Shown here: positions 1 through 8,457 of the stretch, in pieces
Layout of the letters: every line of letters begins with the position of its first letter
Position numbering within the stretch: the first letter of the stretch is position 1
DNA from: Bacteroidales bacterium
GTDB taxonomy: Bacteria > Bacteroidota > Bacteroidia > Bacteroidales > VadinHA17
Reading direction: 5' to 3'
Length of the DNA: 34,631 bases
Assembly (NCBI GenBank): GCA_029210565.1
Contig: JARGFQ010000005.1
Location: forward strand, 66,317 to 100,947
Position numbers and translations under genes: made by a program
The notes under the pieces: generated by a model
Seen by the model: the letters and a program-made list of their open reading frames with translations, nothing else
The model's database searches: none
What the model was told of the DNA's origin: nothing

Positions 1-1
1 C

Positions 2-3000
2 GGACCCACTGTTGAAGAGATAGCCGCGCTGTATACCGACAACTGCGGTGGCGATATCACCGTCACCAAGGCAGGCACGCCCACGGGCGATGACTGCTCG
101 TGGAGTGTCACCTACAGTTATACCGTCAGGGATAAGTGCAACAACTACGTTGTCACTGTTCCCACTGTCACCTACTCCGGTGGTGACAGGACTGCTCCTG
201 AATTTACTGTTCCGTCAGCGATAACTATTTGCAGAGATGTTACATGTGCCTTCGATGCAAGTCCTTCAATTACTGGAGATGTTTACGATGAAAGCGATAA
301 CTGCTCAGTAGGGATAGAAGCTATTCCGTCAGATGATCTTACCAACTTACCTAGCTGTGATACTGCAGGCTACATTCTAAGAAAATGGACACTAACTGAC
401 AACTGCGGTAACGCTACGACACAATATCAGATCATCTGGGTACAGCCGGTACCGCAGATATCGGTGGAGGTACCCGATACCCTCTTCTGCAACGGGGCTA
501 CTGTTGACTTCACTATTGACTCACTCGTGATTTCGAGAGGAGAGGTGATGTATGATTTTGAGGTGAACTATCCCGGCGGGGTTAGCGGCAACCTTTCAGA
601 CGGTTCCAGGCAGATAGCTGATATTTCGGACGTGCTTGTCAATAGTACTGACAGCCATCAGACAGTAACATACACCTTCAGACCGTATATCCAGGGCAAG
701 CCAGGTGACCCGACCTGTCATGACGGCGTGGAAGTAACAATTTTAATACATGTTGAACCGACGGCGAGGGTCGCATTGACCCTTGGTGATGATGAGCTTT
801 GCAACGGGGAAAGCGTGAATATCCAGCTTTCTACAGTGACTGTACCGTACCATGGGATTGAATTCAATGTAGATGCAATCAATAATTATCCGGAGATAAG
901 CGGCTACACAGACCGCACCGGTCTTTCTGTTACCGATCTTATCACCGAAGCGCTCACCAACAGCGGAGACACTGTAAGGCTGGTGACCTACGTGGTTTCG
1001 CCGGTTACCCTTGATGTCAGCGGAAATCAAAAATGTTACGGCATCAACGATACGGTAAGGGTATGGGTCAATCCGACACCAAGAGCAACTCCTCTGAACA
1101 ATAATCCTCATATCTGTTACGGAGAGACTACGGACATCGTACTGCTATCTCCTACCGTGATGAGTTCCGGAGTAAATGAGTTTAACTACACTATAACAGC
1201 AACTGCGGATAATACCATTGTTGACGGTAACAGGGATCCTATGAACAGCGTTGCTCCCGGTACCAGCCTCCAGTTCTCCTACACCAACGAAAGCGATACA
1301 ATGCAGTCGGTCTTCTTCAGGATAACTCCAAAGGTGACAGGTCCGGGTTGTCCTTACGGTCCGCGCGTGGTATCAGAGGTCAAGGTACACGCCCATCCCC
1401 TGCAGTCGCTTGAGATAAGAGACTCAATAACATGTCACGGAGGCCAGAACGGCACCCTGGAGGTGATACCGGCAAAAGGTGTTGATCCGCTCTGGGTTAA
1501 ATGGACCGGACCCGACTACTGGGAGGATGAGGGTTACAACATGTTCATCGTCGATGAACGACGCCAGGGGAACTATACTGCCACCGTTACTGACAACCTC
1601 GGCTGCTCCAGCGTTGGGACACTGAGCCTCCTTGAGCCCTATACCGAAGTGGCATTCTATTTCAACAAGTATATTTCCTGCCCCGGAGCCAATGATGCAC
1701 AGATAACTCTGGCTCTGACCGAAGGGGAAGCGCCACCTTATAATTACTACATAATGCGCGATTTGACAGATACTGTCTATCAGGGGCCCCTTCCGCCGCA
1801 GAATTTCCCGCCTGATCCGGTACACATTGACAGTGTCGCTCCCGGCGAATATCTCCTGATTGTCGAGGATGCCAACGGATGCAAACTGCCGGAGTTAAGG
1901 ACTCTTTTTGACGCTCCTGTCACTGAAGTAAAATTTGGCAAATCTGATTACTCGGGTTACAATATCTCCTGTGAAGCGTATAATGACGGATCCATCTGGG
2001 TGAGCAGCATACGAAGCTATTACCTGGACGGTGCCGATACCATATTTGTTAAAAATGTCGCTCCCTATTCGTATCACTGGACCGATTCAGCGGGAGTTGA
2101 GATAACAGGTAGCCCGACCGACAGCATACTCGTTGGCGTTCCGGCCGGGGCATACCATCTGACGGTGACTACCAGCAAGGGATGTACATTCAGTTTCACT
2201 GATGTGCTGACCGAGCCTGACGGCATCGACCTGCTGGCAGAGGATATCTCATTGAGTCCTGACGGCAACTATCAGATATCATGTTACGGCAGGAATGACG
2301 GCTATATCGACCTTCAGTTCGACGGCGGGACAGGTGGCTACACCTATTCCTGGACAGGTCCTGAAGGGTTTACCGCCACTACGGCATCAATCGCCAGCCT
2401 ATATGATGGCACCTATGACCTCACTGTCACTGATGGAAACGGATGCCACAGGTATTACCAGTATATACTTGATGAACCTGATTCAGTGGGCATATCAGTC
2501 CTGAAATCGCTTACCGGCGATGGATTGTACAACATAAGCTGTAACGGTGAGGATGGGCAGATTGACATTACCGTCACAGGAGGAAGTGGACCGGGCACCT
2601 ATGCTTATGACTGGAAAAACAACAATAATCCCGAATGGTCAAGCAACCTCGAGGACCTGAGTGTCAAGGCCGGGTCTTACAGGGTGTATGTCACCGATGC
2701 CAACGGCTGCACAACGGACAGGGGAGTGGAACTCACCCAGCCATTGCCATTGGATGTCTCGACGATGATATCGAATATCACCTGTCTGACAGCTCCGGTT
2801 TACAATGACGGAGTCGTTGACCTGACCATCGATGGAGGTAAGGGCCCGTACAGTTACCTGTGGACAGGCCCGTCGGGTTACACATCTACGGAAGAGGATA
2901 TATCGGGACTCACCCCTGGCGACTACAATGTCAGGGTCACCGATGACTACGGCTGTATCATAGATGCAGAAGCGCACTTGTCGTTGCCTGAGCCACTGAC

Positions 3001-3994
3001 TGTTGACAGAATCCTGTCTGACTATAACGGGTTTAATGTCAGCTGCCTGGGAAGAGCCGACGGCTGGTTGAAGATTATCCCGGTGACCGGCACTGCACCT
3101 TGTCAGTATTCATGGAACGGTCCTGACGGATTTACAGCCATGGATACCGATTCGATCTACGGTCTCAGAGAGGGTACCTATACCATTACTGTGACAGACA
3201 ATAATATGTGCAACACCGTCGAGGAGACGACCCTTGTCTCTCCCGGGCAGTTGAGTCTGTTGGTCAGCAAAGAGACCTCCGAGGGAGGCAACTACAACAT
3301 CAACTGCAACGGTGAAGCCACAGGCCGGGTTGACCTTGCAGCCATAAACGCGGCAGGCACAGCGTCATATCTGTGGTCTGGCGGTGTTGCAGGGGCAAAT
3401 CGTGATGATCTCAGGGCTTCTGAGTATGAGGTTATCGTTACTGACGGCAACGGCTGTTCGGCAGACACAACGCTCACCCTTACCGAACCTGACCCGATAA
3501 TCATCTCGTTCAGTATGGTCTCACCCTACTGTCCGGAAAGCACCGACGGAACTGTCTTTGCCGGGGTGACGGGCGGAGAGGGAGCCTACAGCTTCCTGTG
3601 GAACAGCGGGCAGACAACACAGGAGATCACAGGACTGACAGCAGGACTCTATATAGTTGATGTCAGTGATTACAACGGCTGCACAGCTGCAGATTCGGTG
3701 ACACTGGCTCCGTTGAGCGACATGTGCGTAGGCATTCCGAATGCCTTCTCGCCTGACGGAGACGGAATTAATGAATACTGGGTCATCAGCAAGATAGCAC
3801 TCTATTCTGAAGCTGAGGTGGTCATCGTCAACAGGTGGGGCGAGATGGTATGGAAATCCGAAAAGGGATATCCCGACCCATGGGACGGCCGAGCCTCGAA
3901 CGGCAGGGAGCTGCCGATGGATTCTTATCATTATGCCATTGATCTTCACAATAGTGAGAAGCCTATAGTCGGACACGTGACGATAATAAGGTAA
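2..3994 (+). CDS. T9SS-exported SprB-repeat adhesin, 5'-truncated by window edge
   Basis: The frame is open from base 2, so this is the C-terminal 1330 residues of a larger surface protein. The GTG at 464 is internal and not the start. Residues 1-150 look like HYR/Ig-type adhesion sequence with paired cysteines and repeated 'DNCG'. About 155-470 hold three PKD-like modules, each with a 'C-N/Y-G-E/A' start. About 476-1243 hold nine SprB-type repeats, each with 'CxGxxDG', a 'Y-x-W' core and an ending near 'VTDxNGC'; their starts lie near residues 476, 557, 654, 757, 843, 924, 1011, 1098 and 1175. The last ~87 residues (IPNAFSPDGDGIN, NRWGEMVW, PWDGRASNG) form the gliding-associated CHU_C domain, the type B signal for T9SS export. 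It is probably a cell-surface adhesin. The PorP/SprF-like gene follows 3 bp after the stop, the usual partner arrangement. Ligand unknown. Confidence 0.93.
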   Translation, partial: GPTVEEIAALYTDNCGGDITVTKAGTPTGDDCSWSVTYSYTVRDKCNNYVVTVPTVTYSGGDRTAPEFTVPSAITICRDVTCAFDASPSITGDVYDESDNCSVGIEAIPSDDLTNLPSCDTAGYILRKWTLTDNCGNATTQYQIIWVQPVPQISVEVPDTLFCNGATVDFTIDSLVISRGEVMYDFEVNYPGGVSGNLSDGSRQIADISDVLVNSTDSHQTVTYTFRPYIQGKPGDPTCHDGVEVTILIHVEPTARVALTLGDDELCNGESVNIQLSTVTVPYHGIEFNVDAINNYPEISGYTDRTGLSVTDLITEALTNSGDTVRLVTYVVSPVTLDVSGNQKCYGINDTVRVWVNPTPRATPLNNNPHICYGETTDIVLLSPTVMSSGVNEFNYTITATADNTIVDGNRDPMNSVAPGTSLQFSYTNESDTMQSVFFRITPKVTGPGCPYGPRVVSEVKVHAHPLQSLEIRDSITCHGGQNGTLEVIPAKGVDPLWVKWTGPDYWEDEGYNMFIVDERRQGNYTATVTDNLGCSSVGTLSLLEPYTEVAFYFNKYISCPGANDAQITLALTEGEAPPYNYYIMRDLTDTVYQGPLPPQNFPPDPVHIDSVAPGEYLLIVEDANGCKLPELRTLFDAPVTEVKFGKSDYSGYNISCEAYNDGSIWVSSIRSYYLDGADTIFVKNVAPYSYHWTDSAGVEITGSPTDSILVGVPAGAYHLTVTTSKGCTFSFTDVLTEPDGIDLLAEDISLSPDGNYQISCYGRNDGYIDLQFDGGTGGYTYSWTGPEGFTATTASIASLYDGTYDLTVTDGNGCHRYYQYILDEPDSVGISVLKSLTGDGLYNISCNGEDGQIDITVTGGSGPGTYAYDWKNNNNPEWSSNLEDLSVKAGSYRVYVTDANGCTTDRGVELTQPLPLDVSTMISNITCLTAPVYNDGVVDLTIDGGKGPYSYLWTGPSGYTSTEEDISGLTPGDYNVRVTDDYGCIIDAEAHLSLPEPLTVDRILSDYNGFNVSCLGRADGWLKIIPVTGTAPCQYSWNGPDGFTAMDTDSIYGLREGTYTITVTDNNMCNTVEETTLVSPGQLSLLVSKETSEGGNYNINCNGEATGRVDLAAINAAGTASYLWSGGVAGANRDDLRASEYEVIVTDGNGCSADTTLTLTEPDPIIISFSMVSPYCPESTDGTVFAGVTGGEGAYSFLWNSGQTTQEITGLTAGLYIVDVSDYNGCTAADSVTLAPLSDMCVGIPNAFSPDGDGINEYWVISKIALYSEAEVVIVNRWGEMVWKSEKGYPDPWDGRASNGRELPMDSYHYAIDLHNSEKPIVGHVTIIR

Positions 3995-4024
3995 TCAATG
4001 ATTAACAGGAGAGCAGCGTGTAAG

Positions 4025-5002
4025 ATGAGAAAGTGGATACTGTTACTGGCAGCGGTGATGATGGCGGCAGGGCTTGAAGCCCAGCAGCTGCCTGTCTACA
4101 GCCAGTATCTGTTCAACAAGTATCTCATAAATCCGGCCGTAGCAGGGAGCGACGGTTACACAAGCATCAACCTGACCACAAGGCAGCAATGGGCGGGATA
4201 CCAGGGAGCACCGCAGACTTATTCCCTCAGTGCACAGGGACGCATTCTCAAGCAGAAGTACCTTATCCGGGACAACATATTCGATAAGAAGATATTCAAG
4301 CCACATACGGAAGGGAAAGTGGGAGTCGGCGCAACAGTGTTTTCTGATATCAACGGCCTGGTGCGGCGCACCGGCTCCTCCACATCATACGCCTACCATA
4401 TCTGGCTTCACGGCGGCACACAACTTTCATTTGGTCTGGCATTTACCGGTTACCACTATAAGATCGACCAGAGACAGATACAGTTTGATGATCCAGATGA
4501 GCCATGGCTGAATACTGACTTCAGGAAGGGCATCTTTGTGCCTGATTTCAATTTCGGGGCTTACCTCCTTGACAGGAAGTTTGCGATCGGCTTCTCCGTC
4601 CAGGATATGATGGAGGGATTTATCAAGGCAGGGAGCCAGGCCTACAGGGACTTGAAGATACAAAGGACGTACTACCTCTTTGGCAACTATGACTTTGAAC
4701 CTGACAACAAGTCACTCATCCAGCCTTCACTGCTTCTGAAAATGTCAGAGCAGCTCAGCCCGCAGGCAGATATAGGCATAACATATTCGTATGATAACAA
4801 GATCTGGGTGGGGGCCACCTTCAGGACAGGCAGCGCGATCATTGCCAATGTCGGTGTCAGAAGGGACAGACTGTTTTTCGGTTATTCGTTCGACTTCACC
4901 CTGCAGTCGATACAGATGTCGACATACGGCTCGCATGAGTTTATTATGGCAGTCCGTTTCGGGGACACACCCAGGAAGTACCGGTGGCTTGACAGGTACT
5001 AG
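4025..5002 (+). CDS. PorP/SprF family T9SS outer-membrane protein
   Basis: This 325-residue protein carries the family signature near its mature N-terminus (LPVYSQYLFNKYLINPA followed by G-S-D-G and 'RQQWAGYQGAPQTY') and ends as an outer-membrane beta-barrel. PorP/SprF proteins partner T9SS substrates that carry type B C-terminal domains, helping export or anchor them. I start at the ATG at 4025, which opens directly with a signal peptide (KWILLLAAVMMAAGLEA). An in-frame ATG at 3998 would add nine residues ahead of it, and an AGGAG at 4007-4011 lies between the two. The gene follows the adhesin and is almost certainly co-transcribed with it. Its last 59 bases overlap, antisense, the 3' end of the methyltransferase. 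Confidence 0.9.
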   Translation: MRKWILLLAAVMMAAGLEAQQLPVYSQYLFNKYLINPAVAGSDGYTSINLTTRQQWAGYQGAPQTYSLSAQGRILKQKYLIRDNIFDKKIFKPHTEGKVGVGATVFSDINGLVRRTGSSTSYAYHIWLHGGTQLSFGLAFTGYHYKIDQRQIQFDDPDEPWLNTDFRKGIFVPDFNFGAYLLDRKFAIGFSVQDMMEGFIKAGSQAYRDLKIQRTYYLFGNYDFEPDNKSLIQPSLLLKMSEQLSPQADIGITYSYDNKIWVGATFRTGSAIIANVGVRRDRLFFGYSFDFTLQSIQMSTYGSHEFIMAVRFGDTPRKYRWLDRY

Positions 5003-5888
5003 AGCTTCTTATCACATAGATAAGGGAGCTTGCCCTGTTACTTCGGAAGAGGTTTACCACAGCAAGAAAAAGTCCGGTAACTACGCCACTCAGAAGAGCC
5101 ACGCGGCGACTCCGGTTCCTGTAGCTGAGCGCAGAGATATAAAAGAGGTCCAGAGGCAGCGGACGAATTGCCTCGCATACAAATCCGTGCTTTTCTGCAA
5201 GATGCAGGAGCGAGTCAGGCGAGAAATGCCAGAGGTGTCTTGGCACATCCAGTGCAGCCCAGTTCTCCCCGAACCATTGTGCATCAGAAGATTCTATATT
5301 TGGCAGGGCGATGATGCAACGTCCATCATCGGCAAGTATTCTGCGTATCTCTCCCATCCATTTTTCCGGGTGGTAGAGATGCTCCAGGACATGCCAAAGA
5401 GTAACGCAGTCTGCGGAAGCATCCTTCAGATCACTGATCCCGGCAGGCGTGAGAGTCCTGATACCGAATTTCGCTGCCGAAAACTCACGGGCCCGGTCAT
5501 TGAGTTCGACACCGGTGACATTCCAGCCCTTTTGCTGCATGAATGAGGCGAAATAGCCGGTGCCGCTGCCGATATCTACAATAGTCCCCGTGCTTTTTCC
5601 TGTCGCCCTTCTCACCAGCCTGAATTTTCTGCCGAGCATGAACTTCCTGGCCAGATGGTAGGACACTTCGGTCAGGTTCTGCTTTTTGTCGGAGTGAGAT
5701 ATATAATCATCTGACAGATAATATCTTCCTATGTCCTGCTCCTCAGGAGGGTCAGCAGTGACAACAAGTCCGCAGCCGCAACATTGTGCTATGCGGAAGC
5801 TCTCGCCGGTGACCAGGTGATCCCGTGCTTTGAAGAGATCTGAGAAATCAGATCTTCCGCATCCCGGGCATGACCTTACCTCAGCCAT
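4944..5888 (-). CDS. Class I SAM-dependent methyltransferase with N-terminal Cys cluster
   Basis: The protein has 314 residues. An N-terminal CxxC pair (C7, C10) and a second cluster (C36, C37, C39) resemble a small zinc ribbon. The Rossmann SAM site is 'VDIGSGTGYF' (104-113), with acidic loop 'GVELN' (126-130) and 'LWHVLEHL' (164-171), as in the Methyltransf_11/23 group found in glycan and lipid clusters. The substrate cannot be told. The start overlaps the YfhO-like stop by 8 bp, so the two are probably translationally coupled. The family-like sequence ends at about residue 294 (SLIYVIR). The last 20 residues are read from the antisense strand of porP and look like readthrough after a lost stop or an indel. 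Confidence 0.85.
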   Translation of the reverse strand: MAEVRSCPGCGRSDFSDLFKARDHLVTGESFRIAQCCGCGLVVTADPPEEQDIGRYYLSDDYISHSDKKQNLTEVSYHLARKFMLGRKFRLVRRATGKSTGTIVDIGSGTGYFASFMQQKGWNVTGVELNDRAREFSAAKFGIRTLTPAGISDLKDASADCVTLWHVLEHLYHPEKWMGEIRRILADDGRCIIALPNIESSDAQWFGENWAALDVPRHLWHFSPDSLLHLAEKHGFVCEAIRPLPLDLFYISALSYRNRSRRVALLSGVVTGLFLAVVNLFRSNRASSLIYVIRSSSTCQATGTSWVCPRNGLP

Positions 5889-8343
5889 TCCTGCGGCTTT
5901 GACTGAAACGCGCTACGCCGGCAAGCAATATCAGGGCCAACAGCACCACGGAGCCTGCCAGTGACACCCTGTTACCTGTCTTGTACGACTGGGGTTCGAA
6001 CCGGAATGTTACCGTATGGCTTCCCGCGGGCAGACAGATCCCCCTGAGAACATAATCTGCACGGAAATGATCTGCAGGGGCATCGTCGATATATGCCTGC
6101 CAGCCGTATTTATAGTAGATCTCAGAGAAAACAGCCAGCCTGTCGGATGTCAGCTCTGCCCTGTATGTCAGATGGTTTGGCAGGTATGATTCAAGATAAA
6201 TGGTGTCGGCAGGGGAGCTTGGCCCAACGGGTATCGTTATCATATCGGCAAACTTCCTGTCGGCTACCACTTCTGACCCCGGGTTGAGAGTCTTGACGGC
6301 GCTGAGCTCAGCGTCGGCATTTTCAACAATAGTAACCCTGTCAACCAGCCATGCATTGCCCAGGGCATATCTGTTTTTCAGCGGAGGGGAGCCCGGATCA
6401 AGTATTATATATTTGGTATTCAGCATATTCAATGCGTTCAGATTTTGCAGTACCCCCTCTGCATCCTCCAATGAGGAGGCTGTCCTGAGGCTGGCGATAA
6501 GTGAGTTTATCTCATCCATGAGGCTTGCCTCTATCAGCTCCTGGTATCGCTTCATCTTTACCCCGCTGTATCCTCCGACAGACATGTGATGGTAGGAGGT
6601 AGAGGCATCATTGAAGACGGAGACGGTCAGGTTCAGAACGCGGTGCTCACCCTGATCGCTGAGGATTTCCCTGTCTGCCACTGTGGGTTCAAAGGTGTTG
6701 GCGGCGGATCTCTTCGTCTCAAAGTTGGAAGCTCCCAGGTATCTTGCATCGACCGGTACCTGGTCAATGAGGAAGAGTACCGCGAGGCCTATGAGGGTGT
6801 GCTGCAGCTTTATTTTTTCCTTAAGGAAAAACCAGAGCAGAGCAGCACCGGCAGCTATCAGCAGTGACGCTCTCAGGGCGTCGGTGCGCAGCATCATCTT
6901 CCTGTCGGCGATCATGGCATCTTTCAGCCACGACAGGGAGTCGGGCAGTGAGATCTCATCAGGCCTGAGGAACGATCCTGCCAATCCGGGTAAAAGGAAG
7001 AGTAGAAGGGCGATGCCTCCTGTAATCAGGGCAGCTGTCAGCAGAGATTTCAGGGCTTTTTCCCTGGTAACGGATCCTTCGGTTACTGCCTTCAGCGCCA
7101 GTACGGCAAGAAGCGGCACCAAAACGCCCGCCATGACCAGTGTCATTGATACTGCACGGAATCTGTCGTATCCCGGGAGCCAGTCTATGAACAGGGATGT
7201 CACCGGCATGAGGTTCTTGCCCCATGACAGTACCAGGGAGAGCAGCACGCCGGTTAGTATCCACCATTTTTCCCTGCCTTTGACAATAAGCAATCCCAGC
7301 ACAAAAAGAAAGAGAACCACAGCGCCAAAATAGACCGGTCCGCTGGTGGAGGGCTGTTTCCCCCAGTAGCTAAAAAGTTGCCCCTGGGCCTGTCCCAGGT
7401 TATTTTTCCGTAGTGCCGTTACAGTCTCGGAGTCACTCGGGAAGGGTGCAGTGGCACCACCCCTGAAGTTAGGCACAAAGAAGGTAAGCGACTCTGCTAT
7501 CCCGTAGCTCCACTGTGTAATATACTCTTTGTCAAGTCCTTTCTGATCACTGCCTACAGCTGCGGTAAGCTCGCTCTGGCCCCTGGTTGATTCATTGCTG
7601 TATTCCAATGTAGAATAGAGTGGGGCGAAGTTGACGGCGAAGGCTATCAGAGCCGCGACAACCAGTAATCCAAAAGTCTTCATGAATGCCGGCAGTGTCT
7701 TGTTCCTGAAGGCATCTGAAAGCTCAAAGATGCCGAAAACAAGTACGATCAGTCCGGTGTAGTATGTTATCTGGAAGTGGTTGGACATGATCTCCAGGGA
7801 GAGGAACAGCGCAAACAGTATTCCGCCAGCGAGGGCATTTTTTCTGAATGACCAGACCACGCTGCCCACTACGGGAGCCATATATGCCATGGCATAGGCT
7901 TTGGTGTTGTGTCCTGCCGAGAGGCTTACGAAGAGGTATGAGCTGAAGCCGTAGGCAATAGCGCCGGCCATGGCAAGCCAGGGGTTGACCCTGAAGAAGA
8001 GAAGCATGATGTAGAACCCGAGCATCGACAGAAAGAGTGCTGCAACAGGTGTATTGTATATCTTCAGGAAGTTGTCAAGGTGCTTGAAAAGGTTTCCCGG
8101 ATATTTGGCAGATATCATATAGGCAGGCATTCCTCCGAACATCGAGTTGGTCCACAACGGTTCACCCCCGTGTTCTTCACGGTAGTCGCTGATCTCCTTT
8201 GAGGATCCAAGATAGACTTTGGTGTCATGCGCATCAAGCTTCCTGCCTTCAAGCACAGGATAGAAATATGCAAAGGAGACGACCGTGAACAGAAGCACGG
8301 CAAGGATATGGGGCAGGGATGATTTCAGTACGCTTGATTTCAT
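5881..8343 (-). CDS. YfhO-type polytopic membrane protein
   Basis: This 820-residue protein has about a dozen hydrophobic segments, a large extracytoplasmic region at about 550-790, and a final membrane span followed by a basic tail (ARFSQSRRNG). The N-terminal 'HDTKVYLG', the 'NSMFGGMPAYMIS' stretch and the later 'YKYGWQAYIDD' and 'HTVTFRFEP' match the YfhO family (PF09586). These are GT-C-like membrane proteins, linked in Firmicutes to glycosylation of teichoic acid; the role in Bacteroidota is not settled. I start at the ATG at 8343. The upstream in-frame start at 8400 lies inside the promoter at 8387-8417. The gene leads a probable two-gene operon with the methyltransferase. Confidence 0.87.
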   Translation of the reverse strand: MKSSVLKSSLPHILAVLLFTVVSFAYFYPVLEGRKLDAHDTKVYLGSSKEISDYREEHGGEPLWTNSMFGGMPAYMISAKYPGNLFKHLDNFLKIYNTPVAALFLSMLGFYIMLLFFRVNPWLAMAGAIAYGFSSYLFVSLSAGHNTKAYAMAYMAPVVGSVVWSFRKNALAGGILFALFLSLEIMSNHFQITYYTGLIVLVFGIFELSDAFRNKTLPAFMKTFGLLVVAALIAFAVNFAPLYSTLEYSNESTRGQSELTAAVGSDQKGLDKEYITQWSYGIAESLTFFVPNFRGGATAPFPSDSETVTALRKNNLGQAQGQLFSYWGKQPSTSGPVYFGAVVLFLFVLGLLIVKGREKWWILTGVLLSLVLSWGKNLMPVTSLFIDWLPGYDRFRAVSMTLVMAGVLVPLLAVLALKAVTEGSVTREKALKSLLTAALITGGIALLLFLLPGLAGSFLRPDEISLPDSLSWLKDAMIADRKMMLRTDALRASLLIAAGAALLWFFLKEKIKLQHTLIGLAVLFLIDQVPVDARYLGASNFETKRSAANTFEPTVADREILSDQGEHRVLNLTVSVFNDASTSYHHMSVGGYSGVKMKRYQELIEASLMDEINSLIASLRTASSLEDAEGVLQNLNALNMLNTKYIILDPGSPPLKNRYALGNAWLVDRVTIVENADAELSAVKTLNPGSEVVADRKFADMITIPVGPSSPADTIYLESYLPNHLTYRAELTSDRLAVFSEIYYKYGWQAYIDDAPADHFRADYVLRGICLPAGSHTVTFRFEPQSYKTGNRVSLAGSVVLLALILLAGVARFSQSRRNG

Positions 8344-8386
8344 GGAGAGATCATTTTGGAAAAACCCGTGATTAAATAATACCTGA

Positions 8387-8417
8387 CAAAAATACACCAA
8401 CTGAGGTTTAAATCAAA
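8387..8417 (-). promoter_or_regulatory. Bacteroidota-type promoter for the YfhO-like gene
   Basis: Read on the minus strand this is TTTG (8417-8414), 19 bases, then TATTTTTG (8394-8387). That is an exact match to the Bacteroidota primary sigma consensus TTTG-N19-TAnnTTTG. Transcription would begin near 8380, giving a leader of about 37 nt before the ATG at 8343. Confidence 0.7.
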
Positions 8418-8431
8418 TGAGTATATTATTA

Positions 8432-8439
8432 TACATTTG
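8432..8439 (+). promoter_or_regulatory. -7 element for the flippase gene
   Basis: TACATTTG matches the Bacteroidota -7 consensus exactly. The upstream element is weak (TTTA at 8407-8410, 21 bases away). It lies 18 bp before the ATG at 8458, so the leader would be very short. It overlaps the TTG that would otherwise be the furthest-upstream start. Confidence 0.4.
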
Positions 8440-8457
8440 CCGGAGCAAGAGAGTAAG

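Noticed and set aside
4791..5546. Plus-strand reading frame opposite the methyltransferase
   Set aside because: It is out of frame with porP and antisense to the methyltransferase, whose motifs are clear.
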